Shown: positions 26,263-36,036 of the stretch, piece after piece
Layout of the letters: the number at the start of each line of letters is the position of its first letter
How positions within the stretch are numbered: the first letter of the stretch is position 1
Source of the DNA: Sphingobacterium kitahiroshimense
Lineage (GTDB): Bacteria > Bacteroidota > Bacteroidia > Sphingobacteriales > Sphingobacteriaceae
Assembly: GCF_025961315.1 (NCBI RefSeq)
Contig: NZ_JAOQNK010000001.1
Coordinates: forward strand, 5,952,001 to 6,016,000
Direction: 5' to 3'
DNA length: 64,000 bases
Translations under genes and position numbers: made by a program
Notes under the pieces: generated by a model
Told to the model about the DNA's origin: nothing
Seen by the model: only the letters and a program-made list of their open reading frames with translations
Databases searched by the model: none

Positions 26263-27075
26263 ATGAGTAAAAAAAATAATTCTATCAGTATTTCGAAAAA
26301 AAAGTTTGGAAAGAATAATAGTGCCATGGCATTAATTTTTGTCATTATGTTTTCTCTTTTAGGAATAATTGGCATTTTAATAGATTGGAAAAGTGGACTT
26401 TTCGGACTTGCTTTAGTAACTGTACTATATCTTGTTCATAGCTTCGTCAAGTTCAACTATTTTCTCTACTTTATTGGCTTGTCCTTTGTTGCTATATATC
26501 TGTTGAGTGAATGGCAGGATATTGAATTTTTACAGATCGTCCTTTCTTCGATTTTTCTAACTTTTTTATTTTTCATAAAATCGTGTTATAAAGATTATAA
26601 GGCACTTGATAGTTTTGAAATTTTCTATTTGGATAGCAGAGAGCTACATTGTTTATCAACGGAGAATGATGCAGATTATAAAGGCTATGCACTAGATCCT
26701 AGAAGTTATTTAAAGAAGTATGCTGCAGAAAAAATTAGCGCTATCTCTTTCGAAAGAAAAGATATGACCATTGCAATAGATGATCTATTGATACGACCTA
26801 GAGCGCTAACAACAATTGATCTAGAACAGATTTACGATTTTGTAAAAATTAATTATCCAAATCTTTTAAATAGAGACGAGTTTATTCAACAAAATCTAAG
26901 TAAAGAAAATCAATATTACATTCATAAGATTTATATTTTTAGTCCTATCCTCGTTTTGTCACTTGTTATCTATTTTTTCGGAAATAATGGTAAAGATCAT
27001 ATCCTAACGCTTTGCTGTTTAATACTAATGGTTATTCTGCCAGTTGTCATTAGTAAATTTTTAGCAAGAGTATGA
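26263..27075 (+). CDS. Hypothetical multi-pass membrane protein
   Basis: A 270-residue membrane protein. Four hydrophobic segments lie at about residues 20-110 (SAMALIFVIMFSLLGIIGILI, FGLALVTVLYLVHSFV, FLYFIGLSFVAIYLL and FLQIVLSSIFLTFLFFI). A soluble part of about 105 residues with a DSFEIFYLDSRELHC strand pattern and a predicted cytoplasmic domain follows, then two C-terminal membrane segments (about 222-268). The family is not recognised. The first 18 residues are Lys/Ser/Asn-rich and precede the first segment. The start is ATG 26263; upstream TTG at 26257 is less likely. Confidence 0.68.
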   Translation: MSKKNNSISISKKKFGKNNSAMALIFVIMFSLLGIIGILIDWKSGLFGLALVTVLYLVHSFVKFNYFLYFIGLSFVAIYLLSEWQDIEFLQIVLSSIFLTFLFFIKSCYKDYKALDSFEIFYLDSRELHCLSTENDADYKGYALDPRSYLKKYAAEKISAISFERKDMTIAIDDLLIRPRALTTIDLEQIYDFVKINYPNLLNRDEFIQQNLSKENQYYIHKIYIFSPILVLSLVIYFFGNNGKDHILTLCCLILMVILPVVISKFLARV

Positions 27076-27274
27076 AGTGTACTTTTCAGTATTAATATTT
27101 TCATAGCTAAATCATATACTAGTTTTTTCATTTAAAATAATCGAACACGGATTGTAAGATCTATTAAGCGAATTGTAAACCCATCACAATATTGTCGATG
27201 TTTAAGGTATTTTTGTAATAGTAACAATTGAACATCATCGAGATTGCTAATGGTGTCATTTTCAAATTATATAA

Positions 27275-28021
27275 ATGAACTATTTATTATTATTTTTCTT
27301 TACGATTTTATCTGCCTGTACCAATAATACGATACAAAAGCAGGACATGCGAAAATCTAAAATAGTGCAATTGCCAGGACATTATAATGTGCAGGATAAT
27401 ACATGGGAAAACAGCGATCCCAATTATGATGCTTATTCTTCATTTGGAGAAGATCTTTATGCCACATTCAGTAAGTTGGATAAAGATGGAAATAGTTTGG
27501 GTCTGGGTCTTATTGATAAGAGTGGGAAAGTTATTATACAGCCTATTTACAGCAGTGTAACGATGCGCATTAGGACGGAAAATGATTTTTTCGTCGTTAG
27601 TGATTCCCTTAATAATTATGGTATAGTCAATAGCGAGGGTGTTGAAATTGTAAACCCTCAATTTGATGATATCTATTTTGGGAATAATGCGGCCGATTCG
27701 ATGGATACAAAATTTGGATTGATAAAAGTCAGTAAAAATGATAAGAAGGGCTACATCAATGCCACTGGTCGAGTTATTGTTCCGGTAAAATATGATGATT
27801 TATTTATGATGGGCAAGAATGGCTTGATCATGTTTCAAGTTTTGATTCCTATAGGTAATGGTAACAATACCGCTAAATGGGGAATTATGGATTTTGATCA
27901 AAAAATAATTAGCCCACCTCGTTTTTCTTATCCAAGTCGTTTTGAAAATGGTAGCGTAACACTTGTATCAGAAGGTATAGAATATGATGTAAATGAAAAT
28001 GGAATAATTAAAAAAAAATAA
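27275..28021 (+). CDS. WG-repeat lipoprotein
   Basis: A 248-residue predicted lipoprotein (lipobox ILSAC, Cys about residue 15). It contains at least four degenerate WG repeats of the form G[LIY]IN..G..I[IV]...Y..: GLIDKSGKVIIQPIYSSV, YGIVNSEGVEIVNPQFDDI, KGYINATGRVIVPVKYDDLF and WGIMDFDQKIISPPRFSYP. WG repeats are beta-propeller-like modules often found in secreted or cell-surface Bacteroidota proteins of unknown role. In other bacteria they occur next to effector or toxin genes, but no such partner is identified here. Confidence 0.82.
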   Translation: MNYLLLFFFTILSACTNNTIQKQDMRKSKIVQLPGHYNVQDNTWENSDPNYDAYSSFGEDLYATFSKLDKDGNSLGLGLIDKSGKVIIQPIYSSVTMRIRTENDFFVVSDSLNNYGIVNSEGVEIVNPQFDDIYFGNNAADSMDTKFGLIKVSKNDKKGYINATGRVIVPVKYDDLFMMGKNGLIMFQVLIPIGNGNNTAKWGIMDFDQKIISPPRFSYPSRFENGSVTLVSEGIEYDVNENGIIKKK

Positions 28022-28095
28022 TGAACACTTTTTTTTAAGCCTTATTATGTATCATAATAACGTTGCGAAAATCTGCTTATTAAAGCTATTGAAAA

Positions 28096-28389
28096 ATGAA
28101 AGATTTTTTTAAAAATAAAATAACGATCTTTTTTACGTTAAGTGCATTATCGATTTTGATCGGAATTTTAATTGCGATTATATTAGCTACGGGGGTTTCT
28201 GCTCCAGATAAGTTAGCCGCGATGTACATTTTTTTTGGACTGATTCCTGTTTTGCTCATCATTGTGATTGACAGAATCTGTGTTTGGAAATTTGGAACAA
28301 GAAAAGTAAATAAAATTCAGCTTTATATCCTGATCTGTTTTATTGGTCTGTTTGTAATCAATTGGATAAGACTACGATTGCAGGTGTAA
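28096..28389 (+). CDS. Small hypothetical membrane protein
   Basis: A 97-residue protein with three hydrophobic segments (about residues 9-32, 41-62 and 74-93), separated by basic loops, ending in RLRLQV. No cysteine. The family is not recognised. It lies between the WG-repeat lipoprotein (74-bp gap) and the next hypothetical gene (43-bp gap), so all three are probably one transcript. With its size and topology, a membrane immunity or accessory role is possible, but this is a guess. Confidence 0.62.
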   Translation: MKDFFKNKITIFFTLSALSILIGILIAIILATGVSAPDKLAAMYIFFGLIPVLLIIVIDRICVWKFGTRKVNKIQLYILICFIGLFVINWIRLRLQV

Positions 28390-28432
28390 AAACCTCTGCG
28401 AAATAAACAATTAAAACATAAAATAAATTTTA

Positions 28433-29110
28433 ATGAAAAGTGAGAAAACCAAAATGATTCTTTTAGGAACAGTAGCTGTATTAATCGTATTGCTTATTGC
28501 TAGTAATTTTATATATATCGCGCCAAATGAAACATTGCTCTATAAGGCACAACAATATATAACCTATTCAAAATCTGATTGGGAAAATTATGAAGAAAAT
28601 AAAAGAATATTAGCAAATAATCCAACAGACGGTAATATTCAAACTGAGGTAGCTGCGGTAGTTTCTCCTGATGATATTTACTCGTTAGATACGAGCCGTG
28701 TGGCACCTGAAGTTGTTGCAAGTGAACTTGAAAAGATTAAAAAAGCAAATTTTGATCGTCTTGTTGAAGCTAAAATTAGACCTGATCATGAAGATGCACA
28801 GGCTGCGTTGATCCGCCATACTGATGGCCGATTAACGGACGTCATTATTAATCAAAAGATCAATATAAAAGTTGGTAAGTGTTACGATAACCCAAATACA
28901 GATGGCAATTACAATTGTGTAAGCTGTATGATTTTGTTATATAATAGAGATAAGAAAGATTGGCAGGAAGCACCTGATGGAGATAATTTTCTTAAGCCCG
29001 CGTATGATTTTTATCAGCCGTCAAAAGGCGATATTTGGGAAGCTAAAGATCTGACGATGCGTATTCCATTTGATTATGATCTGTACAAAAAGTTTGAAGG
29101 TAAAGAATAA
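28433..29110 (+). CDS. Hypothetical single-pass membrane protein
   Basis: A 225-residue protein with one N-terminal anchor (about residues 7-27, MILLGTVAVLIVLLIASNFIYI) and a soluble domain outside the membrane. The soluble part has a helical first half (KSDWENYEENKRIL) and a second half with a CVSC pair at about 160 in VGKCYDNPNTDGNYNCVSC, so three cysteines could form a disulfide or bind metal. I do not recognise a family. It is the last gene of the 25-29 kb run. Confidence 0.65.
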   Translation: MKSEKTKMILLGTVAVLIVLLIASNFIYIAPNETLLYKAQQYITYSKSDWENYEENKRILANNPTDGNIQTEVAAVVSPDDIYSLDTSRVAPEVVASELEKIKKANFDRLVEAKIRPDHEDAQAALIRHTDGRLTDVIINQKINIKVGKCYDNPNTDGNYNCVSCMILLYNRDKKDWQEAPDGDNFLKPAYDFYQPSKGDIWEAKDLTMRIPFDYDLYKKFEGKE

Positions 29111-29134
29111 ATTTTTGAGCTCAATAATTGGAAT

Positions 29135-29161
29135 GTAGTGCCATGATAGTCATGGCACTAC
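29135..29161. terminator. Hairpin between convergent genes
   Basis: A 12-bp perfect stem (29135-29146 with 29150-29161) and loop TAG. There is no T-run on either side, so it is a terminator-like hairpin at the convergent ends of the plus-strand run and the minus-strand small ORF, whose stop codon (29158-29160) lies inside the stem. Confidence 0.5.
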
Positions 29162-29316
29162 GTGTCGTGATTGTCCACTTCATTTGGATTTGGCGGAAGC
29201 GGATTCGTGTCTTTTTTTGGTGGTGTACCGGTATTGCTTTTCACTTTGTTCTGAGATAAATCATTAGATTTCTCTTTGGGAATTTTTGCTATTGTTTTTA
29301 GAGCTTTATTTTTCAT
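29158..29316 (-). CDS. Small Lys/Pro/Asn-rich hypothetical protein
   Basis: A 52-codon ORF read by me from the sequence. It begins MKNKALKTIAKIPKEKS and ends KKDTNPLPPNPNEVDNHDT. It is basic in the first half, and Pro/Asn-rich and acidic in the second, with no signal peptide and no Cys. It starts 27 bp after the stop of the glycosyltransferase, on the same strand. The coding frame has no stop for the whole length and a clean stop near the hairpin. It could be a short conserved tail gene of the glycosyltransferase transcript, a small precursor peptide, or chance. Confidence 0.4.
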   Translation of the reverse strand: MKNKALKTIAKIPKEKSNDLSQNKVKSNTGTPPKKDTNPLPPNPNEVDNHDT

Positions 29317-29342
29317 ATAAACAAATCATTGTGGTAGTTTCA

Positions 29343-30548
29343 TTATGAAGATAGTCTTTTATTGCTGTGAAATATGTTCGTAATGTTGTTTTGCTGAACA
29401 GTGTCATTGAAACAAATTGTTGAAGTTTTCGATGCTGTGCATAGCTCATTCAGTAACTGAAATTGTTTCTTTCCTACATTTGCCCAAGACATTTGTTTTC
29501 CATATTCTAAAGCATTGTTTCTGTAATAGTGCATTTTCTCAGGTTGATCTAAAAGATCATTGACAACTGACGAAAGTGCATGTGCGTCATTAAAAGGAAA
29601 GAATAACCCACGGTCATCTGCTAAGAGGTCTTTAGCATACCAATATGGAGTTGAAATACAGGCCGCTCCAGCGCCCAGTGCAAATGACAGTGTTCCACTG
29701 CTGATTTGGTTTTCATTTGGGTAAGGAGTGACATAAATATCGCAAGCGCTCAAATATTCCTTTAATAGTTTTTCGGATGCAAATTGATTGACAAATTGCA
29801 CTTTATGACCAATATTACGGGCCATCACCATATCCATCAAATCATGTCTGTACGCGTCACCTTCATGCTTTAAAACATTTGGATGTGTTGAACCTAATAT
29901 AATATAAACGAAGTCGTCATTCTCAATTTCAGAAACTGCCTGAATCGCTGTTTCAAAACCTTTGCTTTTACCTAAAAAGCCGAAACTGAGCATGACTTTT
30001 TTATTTTGAAATCCTAATTTTCTCTTCGCCATCTCTTGGTCGCAATCGAAGTTTGGAACACCGTGTGGTATTAGACTTACCTGACTACGATCAATTTGAT
30101 ATATTGTCTCTAGCATATTGATGGCACGACTCGTCATAACCGTGATTTTACTGCTATACTGCGCTAGTTCACGGAGAATACGGTATTCATTATGATGCGG
30201 ATGTTCCAGCACGGTATGTAAGTTGGTAAGAATGGGTACATTTAAGTGTTGAAGTAAGTCAATAATGTAGCTCCCTGTTTCTCCGCCAAATATTCCGTAC
30301 TCGTGTTGGATGATACAGGCATCAAATGCATTGTTGATGACATCGGCAGCCTGAATATAACTATCTAAATTTTCTTTCTCTACGATATAAGTTACTTCTT
30401 CAGGAAACACATATTCCGAACCATCAGATACCGCAAATATGTGATGATCATTCGCTAAAGATCGTGGCAGGGAGTGATATAGATCATGTGAAAACGTTGC
30501 AATTCCGCACTGCCTAGGTGGGTAAGTTCCAATAATAGCTATTTTCAT
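29343..30548 (-). CDS. Family 4 glycosyltransferase
   Basis: A 401-residue GT-B fold glycosyltransferase of the GT4 type. The N-terminal half begins MKIAIIGTYPPRQCGIATFSHDL, the family glycine-rich acceptor side. The C-terminal half carries the nucleotide-sugar side: VMLSFGFLGKSKGFETAIQAV, then LSACDIYVTPYPNENQISSGTLSFALGAG, in which the E in the NE string is near the catalytic/nucleotide-binding position. It probably transfers a sugar to a lipid-linked or exopolysaccharide precursor in the cytoplasm. It is divergent from the signalling cluster at 30950, with 401 bp between. The donor and acceptor are unknown. Confidence 0.9.
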   Translation of the reverse strand: MKIAIIGTYPPRQCGIATFSHDLYHSLPRSLANDHHIFAVSDGSEYVFPEEVTYIVEKENLDSYIQAADVINNAFDACIIQHEYGIFGGETGSYIIDLLQHLNVPILTNLHTVLEHPHHNEYRILRELAQYSSKITVMTSRAINMLETIYQIDRSQVSLIPHGVPNFDCDQEMAKRKLGFQNKKVMLSFGFLGKSKGFETAIQAVSEIENDDFVYIILGSTHPNVLKHEGDAYRHDLMDMVMARNIGHKVQFVNQFASEKLLKEYLSACDIYVTPYPNENQISSGTLSFALGAGAACISTPYWYAKDLLADDRGLFFPFNDAHALSSVVNDLLDQPEKMHYYRNNALEYGKQMSWANVGKKQFQLLNELCTASKTSTICFNDTVQQNNITNIFHSNKRLSS

Positions 30549-30949
30549 TTTTTAGTATAAATTAAATCCACAAGAATTATTGAATGATATGGAATATTTC
30601 TGTACATTCTTCTTGTATTAAGAACAGGGTAAACGCTGTTAAGTTCAATTCGAATCGAATCCGATGATGTAAACAGGCATTTATTCTTATAAACAGGTAT
30701 AAATTACTGTTATCACCAAGGTTGTCTCTTTATTTGTCAGTAACTCATAGAATTATCGTTTAAATAATTCCTTTTTATTGTTCATAATTGGAAAATATCG
30801 CTTTTTGCAAAGTAATATTTTTGGACCAATATAGTTTGCTTTGTGTCTAGGTGTCATTATTAAAAAATAAAATCCTATTTTTAGACTTTATCATTCGAAT
30901 ACCTGTGTTTACACGATTGTTGTTTACAGACGAATTGAACTAAACTGCT
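30549..30949. other. 401-bp divergent region between glycosyltransferase and signalling cluster
   Basis: No gene on either strand. Two similar short boxes (AAACAGGCAT and AAACAGGTAT) sit at about 30671-30702. It should carry both promoters; none can be picked with confidence. Confidence 0.45.
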
Positions 30950-32416
30950 ATGATTTTAATTGTTGACGATCAAGAAGCGAATATTTATTCACTTAAGAAA
31001 TTACTCGAATCTCAAAATTTTTCAGTTGATACTGCGCTATCTGGAGAAGAGGCACTAAAAAAGGTTTTAAAGAATAATTATGCATTGATTATCTTGGATG
31101 TTCAGATGCCTGGAATTGATGGTTTTGAAGTTGCAGAAACGTTATCCGGTTTTAATAAAACTAAAGATGTTCCGATTATTTTTTTGTCGGCAGTCAATAA
31201 AGATAAAAAGTTTATTACTAAAGGTTATGCATCAGGTGGAATAGATTATGTTACGAAGCCTATTGATCCAGATATTTTAATGCTGAAAGTGAAGACTTTC
31301 TCTCGTTTATATGAACAGACGGTAGCTTTAAATGATATGCAACAGGTGCTTCGATTGGAAATTGAAGAACGGAAAAAAGCGCAGCAGGAGTTAAAGGAAC
31401 AAGTAGAAAATTTGCATTCGACATTAGAGTCGCTACCACAGTTGGCATTTACGGCAAATGGAGATGGTGAAATAGAATTTGTGAACAGTAAATGGCTATC
31501 CTATGCAACATCAAATAAATTTCCTACAACGCATGCTGATGATCCGGATATACATGTATCTTGGGCAGAAGCATTAATTGCTGAAACACCAATCGAACTC
31601 GAGGTTCGTATAAAAGAATTAAAAGACGAGCTTTTCAGATTTCATTTGTTGCGGATTATTCCGATTAAAGAAAAGAATAATCAGGTTAAGTGGGTCGGTA
31701 CCTTTACAGATATTGACGATCAAAAACAGATGGAAAAGAAAAAGGATGAGTTTTTGAGTATAGCCAGTCATGAATTAAAGACCCCATTAACCAGCATTAA
31801 GGCATATGCCCAGTTATTGGAACGAACAATTAATACTGCTAAAGACGTCACCGCAGTCAAGTACATCAATAGGGTACAAAGCCAAGTAACCAAACTTAGC
31901 GGACTTATTACAGACTTGTTGGACATCTCAAAAATTGAAAACGGGAAATTGAAGATTACAAAAAAGAATTTTGATTTTGAAAACTTACTAACCAATGCTA
32001 TTGATATTATTTATCAAACCCATGAAAATAATTCCGTTACTATTGAGAGGGAAGGTGATCGAATAGAAGAGCTCTTTTTAGGTGATGAAGTTCGGATTGA
32101 ACAGGTCTTGATCAATTACTTGACAAATGCCATTAAATATGCGCCTAATACAGATCGAATCATTGTACGTACAGAAAAGGAGGATGATCAATTAATCGTT
32201 AGTGTAAAGGACTATGGTATCGGTATTCCTGAACATAAGCAAAAGAATATATTTGGTAAATTTTATCGGGTAGAAGAATCTTCGGTGCGATTTCAGGGAC
32301 TTGGTATAGGCCTTTATATCTGTTCGGAGATCATAAAACAACATAATGGTACGGTAGGTATCCAAAGTGAATTGGGCCAGGGATCTACTTTTTATTTTAC
32401 TCTACCTTTAAATTAG
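30950..32416 (+). CDS. Sensor histidine kinase with N-terminal receiver (REC-PAS-HisKA-HATPase)
   Basis: A 488-residue cytoplasmic kinase. It has a receiver domain (about 1-120, acidic patch VDDQ and phospho-acceptor Asp50 in LDVQMPG), a coiled coil (about 128-165), a PAS-like sensor (about 150-265), then HisKA with His274 in ASHELKTPLTSIKAYA, and HATPase with NYLTNAIKYAP (N box), GIGIPEHKQ and GLGIGLYI (G boxes). Signals from other kinases may be fed in through the receiver. There is no membrane segment. It starts the cluster 7 bp ahead of the hybrid kinase, and translation from ATG 30950 puts the acidic patch at residues 4-6. It resembles the receiver-first kinases that work with CheR/CheB in non-motile Bacteroidota. 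Confidence 0.93.
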   Translation: MILIVDDQEANIYSLKKLLESQNFSVDTALSGEEALKKVLKNNYALIILDVQMPGIDGFEVAETLSGFNKTKDVPIIFLSAVNKDKKFITKGYASGGIDYVTKPIDPDILMLKVKTFSRLYEQTVALNDMQQVLRLEIEERKKAQQELKEQVENLHSTLESLPQLAFTANGDGEIEFVNSKWLSYATSNKFPTTHADDPDIHVSWAEALIAETPIELEVRIKELKDELFRFHLLRIIPIKEKNNQVKWVGTFTDIDDQKQMEKKKDEFLSIASHELKTPLTSIKAYAQLLERTINTAKDVTAVKYINRVQSQVTKLSGLITDLLDISKIENGKLKITKKNFDFENLLTNAIDIIYQTHENNSVTIEREGDRIEELFLGDEVRIEQVLINYLTNAIKYAPNTDRIIVRTEKEDDQLIVSVKDYGIGIPEHKQKNIFGKFYRVEESSVRFQGLGIGLYICSEIIKQHNGTVGIQSELGQGSTFYFTLPLN

Positions 32417-32423
32417 TAAGAAA

Positions 32424-35400
32424 ATGTCTAAACCATTTTTAAGAAATTTACAGATTGGCTTTGGTTTTTCCTTGGTTCTGTTATTGGCAAGTTCTACTGC
32501 ATCTTATATAAGTATTAAAGAGCAGATCAATAACCGTACAAAAGTTGATCATAGTCGGCGCGTCATCGCATCAGCAAATAAAATATTAAATGATCTGCAA
32601 AATGCAGAAACTGGTCAACGGGGGTTTCATCTCACCGGTAAGGAAGCTTTTTTAGAGCCGTATATTAATAGTCAAAAATCTTTACCTCAAGCGCTAATCT
32701 TGACAAAAGAACTTGTGACTGATAATCCCGAACAAAGTCAAGTAGCGGACAGTCTATCTTCATTAGTGACTTCAAGACTTGGGATTTTAGCTAATCTCAT
32801 TACAATAAAACGACAAGGGGGAGAGGTCTCTTTATCACAATTGGAAGAGGGTAAACAATATATGGATAGTTGCCGTGCTATCATTGCCCGGTTTATTGAT
32901 GTTGAAGAGGTTCTCCTGAATAAAAGGTCTGATGAGCTCAATAAATCCTCTTTTTATACCTCTATTTTTGTCGTTATTGCGGCTATTGTTTCGTTGTTGA
33001 TCACTATAGTTTTTTATTTACGTATTCGAGAAGATTTTATTAAGCGAGAAGAGTTACAAAAGTCTTTGACAAATAAAGATGAAGAAATCAGCAGGAGATT
33101 AAAAGTTACGCAACGTATAGCAAATCAAATAGCTAGCGGTGATTATACGGTCAATGTGAATGATACGGAACAAGATGATTTAGGAAGTTTGGGAGGCTCT
33201 TTGAATCAAATGGCTGATGCTTTAAAACGATCATTTGATGACTTAAATAATAATGAATGGAGACAAACAGGTCTGGCTCAGCTAAATGAAACTCTTGTTG
33301 GAAATAAAACAGAACAAATCTTAATAGCCGATGCTTTAAACCAGCTAATTAGCTATGGAAATTGTACCAATGGTGCTTTTTACCTTTGGGATCAAGATCG
33401 TATTGTGCTTAAAAATGCATATGGTTTAGAAGACCGTATGGTAAAGTCCCTATCGCCAGGAGAAGGTATGATTGGTCAGGTTTTTAAGGAAGGAAAAGTT
33501 AAACGATTTGAAAATCTATCGAACAGTGATTATGTCGTGAGTTTTGCCAGCGGTCAATTTCGTATCGATAATGTGCTTTTATTGCCTGTTTTTGCGGATT
33601 ATCATTGTATAGGTGTTATTGAATTGGGATCGATCAATGCTGTAGAAAATGTAAAACTACCTTATTTCATTGAAGCAACCCGAAATATAGGGATTGCGAT
33701 AGCTGCAGCGAAAAGCCGTGATCAGGTACAGCAACTTCTGGAAGAAACGCAAACGCAAACGGAAGAACTGCAGGCACAACATGCTGAATTGGAAAATTTA
33801 AACACGGAGCTCGAGGCGCAGACTCAAAAATTACAATCATCTGAAGAAGAATTGAGAGTCCAGCAGGAAGAACTTGTACAGTCCAATCACGAATTGGAGG
33901 AACGTTCCAAATCTCTTGAAGAAAAAAACCATCTTATCGCCGAGCGTAATCTAGAGATACAGCGGAAAGCTGAAGAGCTAGCGCTGAGCACAAAATATAA
34001 ATCGGAATTTTTGGCGAATATGTCACATGAACTTAGAACTCCGCTTAATTCTATCCTTCTCTTATCACGATTGATGTCAGAGGATACGGACGGTAATTTG
34101 AATGAAGATCAAATTGAATCAGCAAAAGTTATTCAGAGTTCAGGAACAAGTTTATTAAGTTTAATAGATGAAATCTTAGATCTTTCTAAGATCGAATCTG
34201 GTAAAATGGAACTTGACTATCAAGATGTGAAATTACAAGATATAACGCATGATTTGCAGAATCTGTTTTTACCATTAATCAAGGAAAAATCACTTTCTTT
34301 TGATGTGTCTATTGATTCGAATATTTCTGATACGATAGAGACCGATCGTTTAAGATTAGATCAGGTTTTAAGAAATCTGTTATCAAATGCTGTTAAATTT
34401 ACGTCGGAGGGTAAGATAAGTTTATCAATTTCTGAAGATAAAGATCATCCCGAGAATTTAATTTTTGAGGTTAGGGATACTGGAATTGGTATCGCTGAAG
34501 ACAAGCAGAAAATTATCTTTGAAGCCTTTCAGCAAGCAGATGGGTCAACACGGAGAAAATTTGGCGGTACTGGACTAGGACTTTCTATCAGCCGGGAAAT
34601 AGCGCGCCTCCTTGGTGGTAAGATTTTATTGACTAGTAAAGAAGGAGAGGGTAGTGTCTTCAAACTATTTATTCCGAAAAGCAAAACTTCTGACGTAATA
34701 AAACCATCGTCTGAGCGATTGATCGATATCATTGCTTCTGATATAGATGAAATGAAGAGTATCGTTGGTGAAGCAGTTTCTCCTAATATAGTTTATACTA
34801 TTCCTGAAGAAGTCGAAGATGATCGCGATCATATTGTAAAAGGAGATAAAGTTATTCTTATTGTGGAGGATGATACTGCATTTGCGAAGGCTTTGCTCAA
34901 ATATACACGTAAACAGAATTATAAAGGGGTAGTTGTGGTAAGAGGAGATATTGCTGCAGAATTTGCTGCTCGCTATTTGCCCTTAGCTATTTTGTTGGAT
35001 ATTCAGTTGCCTATAAAAGATGGCTGGCAGGTTATGGATGAAATAAAAAGCAATCCACTTACTAGACACATACCTGTTCATATCATGTCTTCACTTCAGG
35101 TCAAAAAAGAAAGTCTACTCAAAGGTGCTATAGATTTTATTAATAAACCTGTTGCCGTTGAGCAGATCGGGATCATGTTTAAAAAAATAGAGGATGCGCT
35201 AACGCGTTACCCAAGAAAGGTTCTGATTGTTGAAGAGAATCCTAAACATGCTTCAGCACTTTCTTATTTTTTGAGCAATTTTAATATTACTGCCGAAATT
35301 AAGACAAATGTTGATGAAAGTGTTCAAGCATTAAGTTCGGATGGCGCCAATTGTGTGATTTTGGATATGGGGGTGCCTGATAAGATTGGTTATGAAACTT

Positions 35401-36020
35401 TAGAAGCAATCAAAAATAATAAGGGTTTGGAAAATCTTCCTATTATTATTTTTACAGGAAAAAATCTGTCACATGCAGAGGAGGTCAAAATTAAACAATA
35501 CGCAGATTCTATTGTTATTAAAACGGCCCATTCTTACCAGCGAATTTTAGATGAGGTAGGACTTTTTCTTCACTTAGTTGAAGAAAATTCTGCTGACGCA
35601 CAGAAAAGAAAAGTGAATAAGCTAGGTTCTCTGAGTGAAGTGTTAACAGGAAAGAAGGTTTTGATCGCAGATGATGATGTAAGGAACATATTTTCATTGT
35701 CAAAAGCATTAGAAAAGTACCAGATGAATGTTATATCAGCTACAAATGGGAAGGAAGCTTTGGTACAGCTAGAAAATAATCCGGATGTATCTATCGTTCT
35801 GATGGACATGATGATGCCAGAAATGGATGGTTATGAGACGATCAGGCTAATGCGAAAAAATCCGAAATATTCAAAATTACCAATCATGGCTGTTACTGCA
35901 AAAGCAATGACTGGTGATCGGGAAAAGTGTATTGTAGCAGGTGCTTCTGATTATATATCTAAGCCGGTTGATACTGACCAACTGTTATCTTTACTCCGCG
36001 TATGGTTATATGATAATTAA
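32424..36020 (+). CDS. Hybrid sensor histidine kinase, CHASE3-HAMP-GAF-kinase with three receivers
   Basis: A 1,198-residue membrane kinase. Order: TM1 (about 12-30), extracytoplasmic CHASE3 region (about 33-178, with the ETGQRGFHLTGKEAFL signature), TM2 (about 178-200), HAMP (about 200-270), GAF (about 285-430), a Gln/Glu-rich coiled coil (about 434-525), HisKA with His535 in MSHELRTPLNS, HATPase (about 650-775, NLLSNAVKFTS, DTGIGIA, GTGLGLSI), then three receivers with acceptors about Asp859 (LLDIQLPI), Asp981 (LDMGVPD, degenerate acidic patch EEN) and Asp1128 (MDMMMPEMDG). It is a multi-step phosphorelay node. The coiled coil recalls chemoreceptor signalling helices and could be the substrate for the CheR/CheB genes downstream. 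The last receiver (KVLIADDDVRNIF) closely resembles the next gene. Confidence 0.95.
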   Translation: MSKPFLRNLQIGFGFSLVLLLASSTASYISIKEQINNRTKVDHSRRVIASANKILNDLQNAETGQRGFHLTGKEAFLEPYINSQKSLPQALILTKELVTDNPEQSQVADSLSSLVTSRLGILANLITIKRQGGEVSLSQLEEGKQYMDSCRAIIARFIDVEEVLLNKRSDELNKSSFYTSIFVVIAAIVSLLITIVFYLRIREDFIKREELQKSLTNKDEEISRRLKVTQRIANQIASGDYTVNVNDTEQDDLGSLGGSLNQMADALKRSFDDLNNNEWRQTGLAQLNETLVGNKTEQILIADALNQLISYGNCTNGAFYLWDQDRIVLKNAYGLEDRMVKSLSPGEGMIGQVFKEGKVKRFENLSNSDYVVSFASGQFRIDNVLLLPVFADYHCIGVIELGSINAVENVKLPYFIEATRNIGIAIAAAKSRDQVQQLLEETQTQTEELQAQHAELENLNTELEAQTQKLQSSEEELRVQQEELVQSNHELEERSKSLEEKNHLIAERNLEIQRKAEELALSTKYKSEFLANMSHELRTPLNSILLLSRLMSEDTDGNLNEDQIESAKVIQSSGTSLLSLIDEILDLSKIESGKMELDYQDVKLQDITHDLQNLFLPLIKEKSLSFDVSIDSNISDTIETDRLRLDQVLRNLLSNAVKFTSEGKISLSISEDKDHPENLIFEVRDTGIGIAEDKQKIIFEAFQQADGSTRRKFGGTGLGLSISREIARLLGGKILLTSKEGEGSVFKLFIPKSKTSDVIKPSSERLIDIIASDIDEMKSIVGEAVSPNIVYTIPEEVEDDRDHIVKGDKVILIVEDDTAFAKALLKYTRKQNYKGVVVVRGDIAAEFAARYLPLAILLDIQLPIKDGWQVMDEIKSNPLTRHIPVHIMSSLQVKKESLLKGAIDFINKPVAVEQIGIMFKKIEDALTRYPRKVLIVEENPKHASALSYFLSNFNITAEIKTNVDESVQALSSDGANCVILDMGVPDKIGYETLEAIKNNKGLENLPIIIFTGKNLSHAEEVKIKQYADSIVIKTAHSYQRILDEVGLFLHLVEENSADAQKRKVNKLGSLSEVLTGKKVLIADDDVRNIFSLSKALEKYQMNVISATNGKEALVQLENNPDVSIVLMDMMMPEMDGYETIRLMRKNPKYSKLPIMAVTAKAMTGDREKCIVAGASDYISKPVDTDQLLSLLRVWLYDN

Positions 36021-36036
36021 GAGCATAAAATAGGTG

